Assembly: GCA_016196065.1 (NCBI GenBank)
Contig: JACPYL010000008.1
Location: forward strand, 186,001-250,000
Origin: Acidobacteriota bacterium
Lineage (GTDB): Bacteria > Acidobacteriota > Terriglobia > Terriglobales > Acidobacteriaceae
Direction of reading: 5' to 3'
DNA: 64,000 bases
Made by a program: the position numbers and the translations under genes. The notes under the pieces are model-generated. The model saw nothing but the letters and a program-made list of their open reading frames with translations, did no database searches and was not told where the DNA came from. Positions 7,664 to 15,522 of the stretch are shown here, piece after piece (the first letter of the stretch is position 1; the number at the start of each line of letters is the position of its first letter).

Positions 7664-10600
7664 ATGGAGAGTATCCGAAGCGTCCAGTGGCGGCTGGGAA
7701 CAATTTTTGTACTCTTGTTGTGCGCGTGCACTGCCATCGCACAAACGCAATTTGGAACGATCACGGGACGAGTCACGGACAAGACGGGAGCGGTTATCGG
7801 CGATGCAGTCGTGACCCTAACCGATACTTCGACTCAAACCAGCAAAGAGGTCAAGACCGGTGCAGATGGAAGCTTCACCTTCGCAGCCGTCGTTCCATCC
7901 AATTACAAGCTGAATGTAGCGAAAGAAGGATTTGGCGGGTTCCAGAAAACATTCGCCGTCACTCCAGCTGATCGCCTGACCGAAGACGTTTCGTTGGCGG
8001 TGGGCGGTTCGCAGACAACCGTCACGGTTGAGGCCAATACTGTTCAGGTCAACACGACCACTGGAGACGTCTCGCACTCCATTACCACCAGCGACCTGCA
8101 GAACATGCCGCTGCTCACCAAGAACCCGTATGCTCTGATCGGCCTTGCCGCCGGCGCAACCGATACCGCGTCCGCGAACGGCGACACTCGCGGTCAGGGC
8201 TTCGCGGTGAACGGACAGCGCACCTCATCGGTCAACTACCTCCTGGATGGCGCCGAGAACAATGAGTCGTATATCACCGGCCCGGCTGCACTTGTACCGA
8301 ACGATTCGGTGCAGGAACTGAAAGTTCAGGGCAGCAACATGACGGCGGAATTTGGCCGCAACGCAGCGGTCGCCAACGTCGTCACCAAGTCGGGGACGAA
8401 CCAGTTCCACGGTTCCGGATCCGAGTACTATCGCGGCGCAGCTCTCACTGCCAATACTGTACAGAACAAGGCCAACGACGTTGGCAAACCGAATTTCGTC
8501 CGAAACGATTTCACATTCGCCGGCGGCGGCCCTCTTATCAAAGACAAGACTTTCTTCTATGCTGCGATTGAAGGCGTTCGCGTTCGCTCCTCCGGGCAAA
8601 ATTTCTGGTGGGTACCGACACCGGAATTCATGGCGAATACCGCCCCGAACATGGCGAATTACCTGACGGTAGGCGGATTGCCCACCGCCAGCACCACCAA
8701 TGTCATCAACTCACTCCAATTTAGGAACCTGAATTCGATCGACACCAATGGCGACGGAATTATTGAGGATGACGAACGAATTCCGGCGTTGACCAATGCG
8801 AATACAGGCGCCGTGATCGGTGATGACGTTCCCCTGTTTGGACAAGTGGTCAGCACCGCGCCGATCGATGCTGGCGGCGGCAATGCGCAGAACACTTGGA
8901 ATGCTCTGGGGAAGGTTGACCATCGTTTCACAACCAATACCCAGATGAGCTTCCGCTTCGCGTTTACCGACAACAAGTTTCCGGTAGGTTTCAACGATAG
9001 TCCCTACAACGACTTTCGAACCGCCAACTTCTTCACTAGTTCGAACTATTCCACGTCGTTGACACACACTTTCTCGCCCCGGATGATCAGCGAAAGCCAC
9101 CTGACCTTCAGCCGGACCGAACCAGAAACGCCGAATGGAACTGGCAGTCCGCTCATTCCCTGTATTCAGTTCGGTAACCGGAACGCCACGCCGGACGGAA
9201 AGCCCATCGTGTTTCCTGGCTACATTCCGACCATTTGCAACGTCGGCAGCGTACGGGCTGGTGGACCGCAGAACACGATTTCGGCAGGCACCGGCTTCAC
9301 CCTTTCGAGGGGTAACCACACCTTCAAATGGGGCGGATACTTCAGCCACCTCCGCGACAACCACACCTTCGCCGCCTTCGAGAATGGCAACGGCACCATC
9401 GCCGATCCGCAGAACCTTCTCAACGGCATTGTTGACACTCGCTTTTCCGTCGCGTTTGATCCGAAGGGAAAGGTTCCCGGCGACCTTTACGACCCGTCGG
9501 TTGACGGGCCGTTCGTCGCTCCGAACTTCACGCGCCACTATCGCTACAACGAAGTGTCGTTCTATGGGGAAGACTCCTTCCGCATTACTCCCCGCTTCAC
9601 GCTGACGGCAGGCCTGCGATGGGAATATTTCGGCGTACTGCACAGTCCGAACGCGGAGAGATCGCTGGATGCCAACTTCGTGCTCGACGCGGTGGGCCAA
9701 CCCAAGTCAGCGAACCCTTCGAAAACCGTCTTTGAGCAGATCCGGGACGGCCGCTTCCAGCGAACCAATAATCTGTTCAACCAGGACTGGAATAATTTTG
9801 GTCCGCGCCTCGGCTTTGCCTGGGACGTCTTCGGCAACGGCGGCACTTCGGTCCGCGGCGGCTACGGGATGTTCTTCGACAAAAATTTCGGCAACGCACT
9901 GTTCAATGTGATTCAGAATCCGCCGAACTACAATGTGGCGGCGCTTTCTGGATTCAATGCCGCTGTGGACGTCAACGAATACGCATTGCTCACGAACATC
10001 GTTGGCCCCGGCGCGGCGCCGGTTGGCGGTTCGGCCCGCATGCTCGACCAGAAAATGGTGACGGCCTACAACCAGCAGTGGAATATTGGAGTGGAGCATG
10101 ACATCCTGCACAAGGGACTGATCGCTTCCGTCACCTACGTTGGCAACAAGGGCGACAAACTCTATGCGTTGAACAACCTTAACCAGCGCGGTTCCTGCAT
10201 TCTGGCACCCGAGGGCTCGTTGCCAGACTGTAACGCAGCCGGCGGACGCACCGGACGGCTGAACCAGACCGGAGTCACCGGCCTGAATCGCCGTGGGAAC
10301 GAAGCCTTCTCCCGGTACAACAGCATGCGTGCTGAGTTGAAGACTCGCGCCATTCACGGCGTCACGCTCGACACCTCCTACACGCTGGCTCATTGGAAGG
10401 ACAACGTCAGTTCCTTCTTCGGGGACGCCACCTTCGACGGAAACTTTGGCTTTGGATTCCGCGATCCGTTTAATCCCAAGTTGGACTACTCGGATTCCTC
10501 CAACGACATCCGGCACCGTTTTGTCCTGGCTTACACCTGGGCGATTCCGGTGGGGAACAACATGAGCGGCATCGCCAAGAAGATCGTCGCCGACTGGTCG

Positions 10601-11164
10601 TTAAGCGGCGTCTATTCTGCCCAAACCGGTGGCGCCTTCTCCGTGTATGACGCGTCGGGCTTATTCGACAGCCAGTGCTCGGAAAGCGGCACCAACTACT
10701 GTTATCCGCTTGATGGACCAACGCCCAAGGCGCACGTAGTGAACGCTGGCCCGAACACGTTCAACTACTACGACTTGTCCGGGTACAAACCGCAGAACGC
10801 AAACTGCCTCGTCGATGGCGATCCCAACAACGTGGACCTGGCTTGCACCGCCGCACTCTATTTGCAAGATCCGACCGCCCTGGCAAAACGCAACGTTCTT
10901 CGTTTGCCTGGCGTTTGGAACTTTGACGCGGCGTTGGCCAAGAGGTTCAGTATCGGCGAGAAGATCGGGCTCGAACTGCACCTCGAAGCGTTGAACATAT
11001 TAAATCACTCGAACTTCTACGGGAACCCGGCGACGAATGATATCGCCAACGGGTTCTTCCAGGTGACCCGTGGCGTACTCCCGGTCGCGGCCGGGACGGC
11101 GCCCGCTCAGGGGACGATTGTGGAACGCCGTGCCCTGCAGTTGGGGGCGAAAATCACCTTCTAA
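7664..11164 (+). CDS. TonB-dependent receptor, acidobacterial OmpA-like carboxypeptidase-regulatory type
   Basis: Outer-membrane protein of 1166 aa. Residues 1-26 are a signal peptide ending CTAIA-Q. Residues 28-110 form a carboxypeptidase-regulatory-like beta-sandwich (FGTITGRVTDKTGAVIGDA). A plug-like region (about 130-250: QNMPLLTKNPYALIGLAAGA, GQGFAVNGQRTSSVNYLLDG) precedes a long beta-barrel ending GAKITF with a terminal Phe, as expected for barrel insertion by BamA. Receptors of this class are multiplied in Acidobacteriota and are thought to import oligosaccharides or other large nutrients; the ligand is unknown here. Start ATG 7664 lies 7 bases after AAAGGAG, and a terminator follows the stop. 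No TonB/ExbBD genes are in the window. Confidence 0.95.
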   Translation: MESIRSVQWRLGTIFVLLLCACTAIAQTQFGTITGRVTDKTGAVIGDAVVTLTDTSTQTSKEVKTGADGSFTFAAVVPSNYKLNVAKEGFGGFQKTFAVTPADRLTEDVSLAVGGSQTTVTVEANTVQVNTTTGDVSHSITTSDLQNMPLLTKNPYALIGLAAGATDTASANGDTRGQGFAVNGQRTSSVNYLLDGAENNESYITGPAALVPNDSVQELKVQGSNMTAEFGRNAAVANVVTKSGTNQFHGSGSEYYRGAALTANTVQNKANDVGKPNFVRNDFTFAGGGPLIKDKTFFYAAIEGVRVRSSGQNFWWVPTPEFMANTAPNMANYLTVGGLPTASTTNVINSLQFRNLNSIDTNGDGIIEDDERIPALTNANTGAVIGDDVPLFGQVVSTAPIDAGGGNAQNTWNALGKVDHRFTTNTQMSFRFAFTDNKFPVGFNDSPYNDFRTANFFTSSNYSTSLTHTFSPRMISESHLTFSRTEPETPNGTGSPLIPCIQFGNRNATPDGKPIVFPGYIPTICNVGSVRAGGPQNTISAGTGFTLSRGNHTFKWGGYFSHLRDNHTFAAFENGNGTIADPQNLLNGIVDTRFSVAFDPKGKVPGDLYDPSVDGPFVAPNFTRHYRYNEVSFYGEDSFRITPRFTLTAGLRWEYFGVLHSPNAERSLDANFVLDAVGQPKSANPSKTVFEQIRDGRFQRTNNLFNQDWNNFGPRLGFAWDVFGNGGTSVRGGYGMFFDKNFGNALFNVIQNPPNYNVAALSGFNAAVDVNEYALLTNIVGPGAAPVGGSARMLDQKMVTAYNQQWNIGVEHDILHKGLIASVTYVGNKGDKLYALNNLNQRGSCILAPEGSLPDCNAAGGRTGRLNQTGVTGLNRRGNEAFSRYNSMRAELKTRAIHGVTLDTSYTLAHWKDNVSSFFGDATFDGNFGFGFRDPFNPKLDYSDSSNDIRHRFVLAYTWAIPVGNNMSGIAKKIVADWSLSGVYSAQTGGAFSVYDASGLFDSQCSESGTNYCYPLDGPTPKAHVVNAGPNTFNYYDLSGYKPQNANCLVDGDPNNVDLACTAALYLQDPTALAKRNVLRLPGVWNFDAALAKRFSIGEKIGLELHLEALNILNHSNFYGNPATNDIANGFFQVTRGVLPVAAGTAPAQGTIVERRALQLGAKITF

Positions 11165-11183
11165 CCCAGAACGTTTCTTTCAC

Positions 11184-11209
11184 AAGGGGAGCCTCGGCTC
11201 CCCTTTTTT
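11184..11209 (+). terminator. Rho-independent terminator of the TonB receptor gene
   Basis: Stem AAGGGGAG/CTCCCCTT (8 bp) around a six-base loop, followed by a run of T ending at 11209. It begins 20 bases after the receptor stop codon. Confidence 0.92.
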
Positions 11210-11265
11210 CATGCAACCCGTTCGCGGATTGGCGCCTCCTTAATGTGAACGCAGGAGGAAACAAC

Positions 11266-11418
11266 ATGATCCGCAAACTTAGTTCGGGAAAATTCCGGTT
11301 GTATTCAAGAAAGAAAGATCCGAAGACGGTCAAGCGCCGCAATCTTGGAACGTTCGGCAACCGACCGGCGGCGGAGAAGCACGAGAGGGCGGTGCAATAC
11401 TTCAAGAGGGCGGGATAG
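11266..11418 (+). CDS. Small basic protein of 50 aa
   Basis: A short open frame starting ATG with a strong CAGGAGG site about 7 bases upstream. The product is very basic and contains KFRLYSRKKDPKTVKRRNLG followed by TFGNRPAAEKHERAVQYFKR. I recall closely similar 50-residue proteins from other soil bacteria, but cannot verify this here. The composition (many Lys/Arg, one aromatic-rich tail) would suit nucleic-acid binding, which is speculative. It lies between the receptor terminator and the convergent deoxyhypusine-synthase-like gene, with its own ribosome site and apparently its own promoter. Confidence 0.8.
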   Translation: MIRKLSSGKFRLYSRKKDPKTVKRRNLGTFGNRPAAEKHERAVQYFKRAG

Positions 11419-11426
11419 ATTCTCGC

Positions 11427-11441
11427 AGCGGCTGAAGCCGC
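11427..11441. repeat. Short palindrome GCGGCT/AGCCGC
   Basis: Compact hairpin GCGGCTGAAGCCGC just after the 50-aa gene. There is no T-run, so it is not a classical terminator. It may be part of a dispersed palindromic repeat; only one copy was seen here. Confidence 0.4.
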
Positions 11442-11579
11442 ATCTTTGATTGGGACAAGGAGCGCGGCCAGAAGCCCGCCTCTCAAAGGAACGTCAAGGC
11501 CAGGCCCCGCTTAGGCAAGGGTCCCACGGCAGCGAGCGGAGACATCTATAGCCAGCGAAAATCCCCCTCCCCATCTGGT

Positions 11580-12689
11580 TTAGCGCTTCTTTCCGGAAGC
11601 TTTCCCCTTACCCAATCTTTCTAATACTGCCGTCACGATCATCGGAAGACCGACCGTCGCATCGACGAATACTTCGCCGAACTTGCCGCCTTCGGCGGGG
11701 GGAACAAATTTTCCCCACGATACCGCTTCGCTATAAGGGCTGCCCGACAGGCCTCCCCAGTGCACCGGTTCGGGACAGATGCGCAAGCCATAGTGGTAGC
11801 GCTTCAAGGGCAGATCTTCCCCGCCCCGGCGATGGCGCAATTCGATGAAGGGACCGAATTGTTGCGACCAGTTGCGCGGCACGCCGCCGCCGATGGTGAA
11901 TATTCCCAGGCGTTTTTGGGCGAGCAGCGTAGCGGCAAAGTGCTCCAGATCTTCGAACGGATCAAAACGGAAACGTGCCTTGCCCTGTTTATCGCGCTCG
12001 CGATTGGTGAGAGCGTAGTCCAGTCCAAGTTCGGAATCGGAGAATGCCGGCACGAATACCGGGACATTCTGTTCATACGCCGACTTCAAGATTCCGCGCT
12101 GGCCTTTGGCCGTCTTTGCGAGATATTTCCCGATTGCGCGATTCAGCTTGTAGGAGCACATGATTTCATCGGAATCCCAATCGGAGAAGACCGCGTGCAT
12201 GACCCGTTCGACGTCGTCGAGATTCTGCTCGGGTTCAAGCGTGTCATAGACGCGGTTGTAGCCGGCTTCATAAAGTTCTTCGTCACTGAATTCAGGATTG
12301 TGGCGGAAATGAGCGCGCCCGGTGGCCTCGACGAGTCCGTGCGCCATGAGGGCGCCGGTAGAAACAATGGCGTTGACGATCCCGCGGTCGATCAGCTCAG
12401 AAATGATCAGGCCCTGCTTGGCGACAGTCATCGCGCCCGCCAGCGTCATCACAACAAAACAATCCTTGTCGCGAGCCATTGCTTCGAGAACGTCGGCCGC
12501 TTCGCCCAATTGGCGTCCAGTGAACGCGGTCTTCGCCATGGCGCGGACCAGGTCGTCCACGGTGTGAATCTTCTGGGGATCGAGAGGCTCCAGGGGGATC
12601 AGCCGATCCTGCACAGGATCGTGCAGCTTGCGGTCAATACCGGCGCCTTCCTGATGATGGCCGTGCTTCGAGTCGTTTTTGTGCTTCAA
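11580..12689 (-). CDS. Deoxyhypusine synthase-like protein (possible homospermidine-type synthase)
   Basis: A 369-aa member of the deoxyhypusine synthase family. The NAD/spermidine fold is recognisable (VVMTLAGAMTVAKQGL, FTIGGGVPRNWSQQFGP, GGLSGSPYSEAVSWGK). The lysine in AVSWGK (about residue 327) matches the lysine that forms the covalent butylimine intermediate in eukaryotic enzymes. Bacteria lack eIF5A, so the protein substrate cannot be the usual one; known bacterial relatives transfer the aminobutyl group to a small amine such as putrescine. I prefer the TTG start at 12689 because ACGGAGG lies 8 bases upstream; a TTG nine codons earlier would place that site inside the gene. It diverges from the N-carbamoylputrescine amidase gene, supporting a polyamine role. 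Confidence 0.88.
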   Translation of the reverse strand: MKHKNDSKHGHHQEGAGIDRKLHDPVQDRLIPLEPLDPQKIHTVDDLVRAMAKTAFTGRQLGEAADVLEAMARDKDCFVVMTLAGAMTVAKQGLIISELIDRGIVNAIVSTGALMAHGLVEATGRAHFRHNPEFSDEELYEAGYNRVYDTLEPEQNLDDVERVMHAVFSDWDSDEIMCSYKLNRAIGKYLAKTAKGQRGILKSAYEQNVPVFVPAFSDSELGLDYALTNRERDKQGKARFRFDPFEDLEHFAATLLAQKRLGIFTIGGGVPRNWSQQFGPFIELRHRRGGEDLPLKRYHYGLRICPEPVHWGGLSGSPYSEAVSWGKFVPPAEGGKFGEVFVDATVGLPMIVTAVLERLGKGKASGKKR

Positions 12690-12855
12690 GAATCCAACCT
12701 CCGTATGAGTAAACAAAATTGATCGGAAGAAACAATTTACTAGAAGTCGCGGGAAGATGCCGAGCCCATTGACGCCGCGTTCACATCAGGATCGCGAGCT
12801 TTGATATCCTGCCTATTCAAGTCTAATAAAGCGGGGCATCCCCTTGGAGAAATCA

Positions 12856-13761
12856 TTGCCCGATAAATTCACTGTCGCGCTAGTCCAGATGTCGTGCGGC
12901 CCGGAGCCTGCCGACAACATGGCGAAGGCGCTTGATCGAGTAGCGGAAGCAGCCAGGCGTGGTGCGCATGTCGTCTGCCTGCCCGAGCTTTTTCAGACGC
13001 AATATTTCTGCCAGCGCGAGGAAGCGGGACTTTTCGATCTTGCCGAGCCGATTCCTGGGCCGGGCACAGAAAAGCTCGCCGCAGCGGCGCGGCAAAATAA
13101 AGTAGTGCTGGTCGCTTCCCTGTTCGAGAAGCGCGCTCCCGGGCTGTATCACAATACGGCAGCGATTTTCGAGAATGACGGCTCGTTGCGGGGCATCTAT
13201 CGCAAGATGCATATTCCGGACGATCCGCTTTATTACGAAAAATTCTATTTCACTCCCGGCGATCTGGGATTCAAGGCGTTTGACACCTCGGCTGGCAAGA
13301 TCGGGACGCTCGTTTGTTGGGACCAGTGGTATCCAGAAGGCGCGCGGCTCACGGCGCTGCAGGGCGCAAGCATTCTGTTTTATCCGACCGCCATTGGATG
13401 GCATCCGGACGAGAAGGCGGAGTTCGGAATCGCGCAGCATGATGCCTGGAAGACGATCCAGCGCGCGCATGCGATTGCGAACGGCGTGTATGTTGGAGTG
13501 GTCAATCGCGTGGGATTCGAAACCGGCAACATTCGCGGCAAGTCCGCGCCCGGCAAGGGGCTTGAATTCTGGGGCGGATCGTTCTTGTGCGATCCATTCG
13601 GAAGAGTGCTCGCGGAAGGTTCGCATGACAAAGAAGAAATTTTGCTGGGTGAAGTGGACCTGCGGCACCTGGAAGAAGTCCGCCGCAACTGGCCGTTCCT
13701 GCGGGACCGGCGCATCGATGCATATGCCCCGATCACAAGCCGCATGCTGGATGGGAAGTAG
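12856..13761 (+). CDS. aguB: N-carbamoylputrescine amidase
   Basis: Nitrilase-superfamily amidohydrolase of about 301 aa that cleaves N-carbamoylputrescine to putrescine, CO2 and ammonia. The Glu-Lys-Cys triad is clear: Glu in VVCLPELF, Lys in YRKMHIP, Cys in LVCWDQWYPE. The HIPDDPLYYEKFYFTPGD and GWHPDEK stretches are typical of the AguB branch. The start is placed at the TTG 12856 because GGAGA lies 5 bases upstream; a TTG four codons earlier is also possible. Agmatine deiminase follows 162 bases downstream on the same strand, separated by a long palindromic repeat. The pair converts agmatine to putrescine. Confidence 0.93.
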   Translation: MPDKFTVALVQMSCGPEPADNMAKALDRVAEAARRGAHVVCLPELFQTQYFCQREEAGLFDLAEPIPGPGTEKLAAAARQNKVVLVASLFEKRAPGLYHNTAAIFENDGSLRGIYRKMHIPDDPLYYEKFYFTPGDLGFKAFDTSAGKIGTLVCWDQWYPEGARLTALQGASILFYPTAIGWHPDEKAEFGIAQHDAWKTIQRAHAIANGVYVGVVNRVGFETGNIRGKSAPGKGLEFWGGSFLCDPFGRVLAEGSHDKEEILLGEVDLRHLEEVRRNWPFLRDRRIDAYAPITSRMLDGK

Positions 13762-13800
13762 GATGGAAATCAATCGATTTGTCGGCACTCTATTTCGAAC

Positions 13801-13880
13801 TGTCATCTTGAGCGGAGCGAAGGACCTGATTTCTTTTCGTTCGTCGGGACAGCAGGTCCTTCGCTCCGCTCAGGATGACA
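13801..13880. repeat. Long palindromic repeat, family A (copy 1)
   Basis: Arms 13801-13828 and 13853-13880 (28 bp each) are complementary except for one position, with a 24-base loop. The arm contains the motif GAGCGGAGCGAAGGACCTG. Related copies occur at 25901-25973 and 32296-32375, with a partial copy at 17516-17554. It lies between aguB and aguA and could act as a processing or attenuation hairpin. Confidence 0.9.
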
Positions 13881-13923
13881 TTGTTGTAGTGGAATGTGGT
13901 TTAGACACAGGTGGCATCCGCTC

Positions 13924-15009
13924 ATGACCCCCCGCCCTCGCAAACCGCCCTCCGCCCTCGGCTATCGCATGCCCGCCGAGTGGGAGCCGCATGAATCCAC
14001 GTGGCTGGCCTGGCCTCATTTTCGGGATGACTGGCCGGGCAAGTTTGAACCCATCCAGTGGGTGTACGCAGAGATAATCCGCAACCTGGCCCGGCATGAA
14101 TGCGTCGACCTGGTCGTGAATAGTGCAAAAGCCGAGCGGCAGGCGCGCGCGGTGCTGGAGAAAGCCGATGCTCTTTCCGACAACGTTCGCTTTCACCTGT
14201 GGCGTACCGATCGTGTGTGGACACGCGATTCGGGCTGCATTTTCCTTCAGAAAGATTCGGACGACAGCAAGGCTGCGACGCTTGCGCTGAATTTCGAATT
14301 CAACGCGTGGGCGAAGTATCCGAATTACAAGTTCGATGCGAAGATGGGCGCTCGCATGGCGAAGACCTCGGGCGCGCGCGTGGTGCAGCCCTTCTCTGGA
14401 GACCATCGCGTTGTGCTCGAAGGTGGATCAATTGATGTCAACGGCTCCGGAACGCTGCTGACGACGGAAGAGTGCCTGCTCTCGAAGGTGCAAGAACGAA
14501 ATCCGCCGATGGACCGCATGGCCTACGAGCAAATGTTTGCCGACTACTTTGGAGTGCAGACGGTGATCTGGCTCGGCGAGGGCATCGCAGGCGACGACAC
14601 GCACGGGCACGTAGACGACATCACGCGCTTCGTCGCACGCGACCGGGTCGTCACGATGGTAGAGGCCAACGCGCAGGACGACAACTACGCGACGCTCCAG
14701 GCAAATCTTGGTCGCCTGCGCGCAGCGCGCACCGCGGATGGGACCAAGTTCGACGTGGTTGAGCTTCCGATGCCGCGTCCAGTGATCTTCGAAGACCGTC
14801 GTCTACCAGCAAGCTACGCCAACTTCTACATCGCGAATGGAGCGGTACTGGTGCCGGTCTTTAACGATCCCAATGACCGGGTGGCGTTGAATACGCTGGC
14901 TGAGTTATTCCCCACCAGCGAAATTGTCCCCATTTATTCTGGCGACCTGATCTGGGGATTTGGGGCGCTGCACTGCATGACGCAGCAACAACCGGCGGTC
15001 AGCGCCTAG
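13924..15009 (+). CDS. aguA: Agmatine deiminase
   Basis: A 361-aa guanidino-modifying enzyme of the PPAD superfamily that converts agmatine to N-carbamoylputrescine and ammonia. Family motifs are RMPAEWEPHESTWLAWPH near the N-terminus, WTRDSG, LEGGSIDVNG, GDDTHGHVDDI (catalytic His/Asp region) and the C-terminal catalytic Cys in LHCMTQQQP (about Cys351). The segment before the Cys reads GFGALHC where GGGNIHC is common, so the usual Asn is Ala; activity is still likely but worth checking. ATG 13924 is preferred over an ATG ten codons upstream because AGGTGG lies 9 bases before it. It acts immediately before AguB in the pathway. Confidence 0.92.
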   Translation: MTPRPRKPPSALGYRMPAEWEPHESTWLAWPHFRDDWPGKFEPIQWVYAEIIRNLARHECVDLVVNSAKAERQARAVLEKADALSDNVRFHLWRTDRVWTRDSGCIFLQKDSDDSKAATLALNFEFNAWAKYPNYKFDAKMGARMAKTSGARVVQPFSGDHRVVLEGGSIDVNGSGTLLTTEECLLSKVQERNPPMDRMAYEQMFADYFGVQTVIWLGEGIAGDDTHGHVDDITRFVARDRVVTMVEANAQDDNYATLQANLGRLRAARTADGTKFDVVELPMPRPVIFEDRRLPASYANFYIANGAVLVPVFNDPNDRVALNTLAELFPTSEIVPIYSGDLIWGFGALHCMTQQQPAVSA

Positions 15010-15025
15010 TCCAGAGTGTGATCGA

Positions 15026-15457
15026 ATGATGGTTGCCTTAAGAGCGGTACTCGCAGTGGCTGTTCTCTTTTCCTGTATTGGTTGCAGGGATGAAAGCATC
15101 TCGGATCGTCTTGCTTCTCAGGTCGGGTCAAAAGCGAGCAGTTTGGATATGGGAAAGATTGCAGCTTTTAACTGGGATCAACTGTTCATATTTAGCCCTT
15201 ACGCTTTTCCCCAAGGCATCTGCGACACAATCAGGTTGTCGCCCTCCGAGTGTTCTGCGGCACACTTCAGCGACGTCGACGAGGGAGACTTCTTGCTTGT
15301 ATTCATGCATGGACGCGAGATCGTACGCCGTGAGTTGGTACGCCGATTGATTGGCGATTTCGACGCTGCTTGCTGCTGGAAAGCATGGCGCCGAACTGAT
15401 GCGGTGTTCACGATAAACCGAACATCGTCAGGCGTCTATTTCTTGTGTTCCAAGTAG
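15026..15457 (+). CDS. Small putative lipoprotein, unknown function
   Basis: A 143-aa protein with a lipoprotein-type signal (hydrophobic core then SCIGC, lipidated Cys at about 20). The mature part has no recognised domain; it contains a block around DEGDFLLVFMHGREIVRREL and four further Cys. It follows aguA by 16 bases on the same strand, so it may be read from the same message, though no functional link is evident. Two adjacent ATG codons (15026 and 15029) are possible starts. Confidence 0.65.
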   Translation: MMVALRAVLAVAVLFSCIGCRDESISDRLASQVGSKASSLDMGKIAAFNWDQLFIFSPYAFPQGICDTIRLSPSECSAAHFSDVDEGDFLLVFMHGREIVRRELVRRLIGDFDAACCWKAWRRTDAVFTINRTSSGVYFLCSK

Positions 15458-15522
15458 ATACGCCCTGAGCCTCAGGATTCACTCCCGTCTGAATTAAGAA
15501 GCACTTCATTTACACTACCCCT

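Noticed and set aside
7457-7750. Minus-strand open frame of 97 codons before the TonB receptor
   Set aside because: It overlaps the receptor start and has no convincing start site or composition.
8711-9700. Minus-strand open frame of 329 codons
   Set aside because: It is antisense to the TonB receptor and shows no family pattern.
11760-12722. Plus-strand open frame of 320 codons
   Set aside because: It is the antisense of the deoxyhypusine-synthase-like gene; high GC content creates such long shadow frames.
12880-13806. Minus-strand open frame of 308 codons
   Set aside because: It is the antisense of the N-carbamoylputrescine amidase gene, whose catalytic triad is clear.
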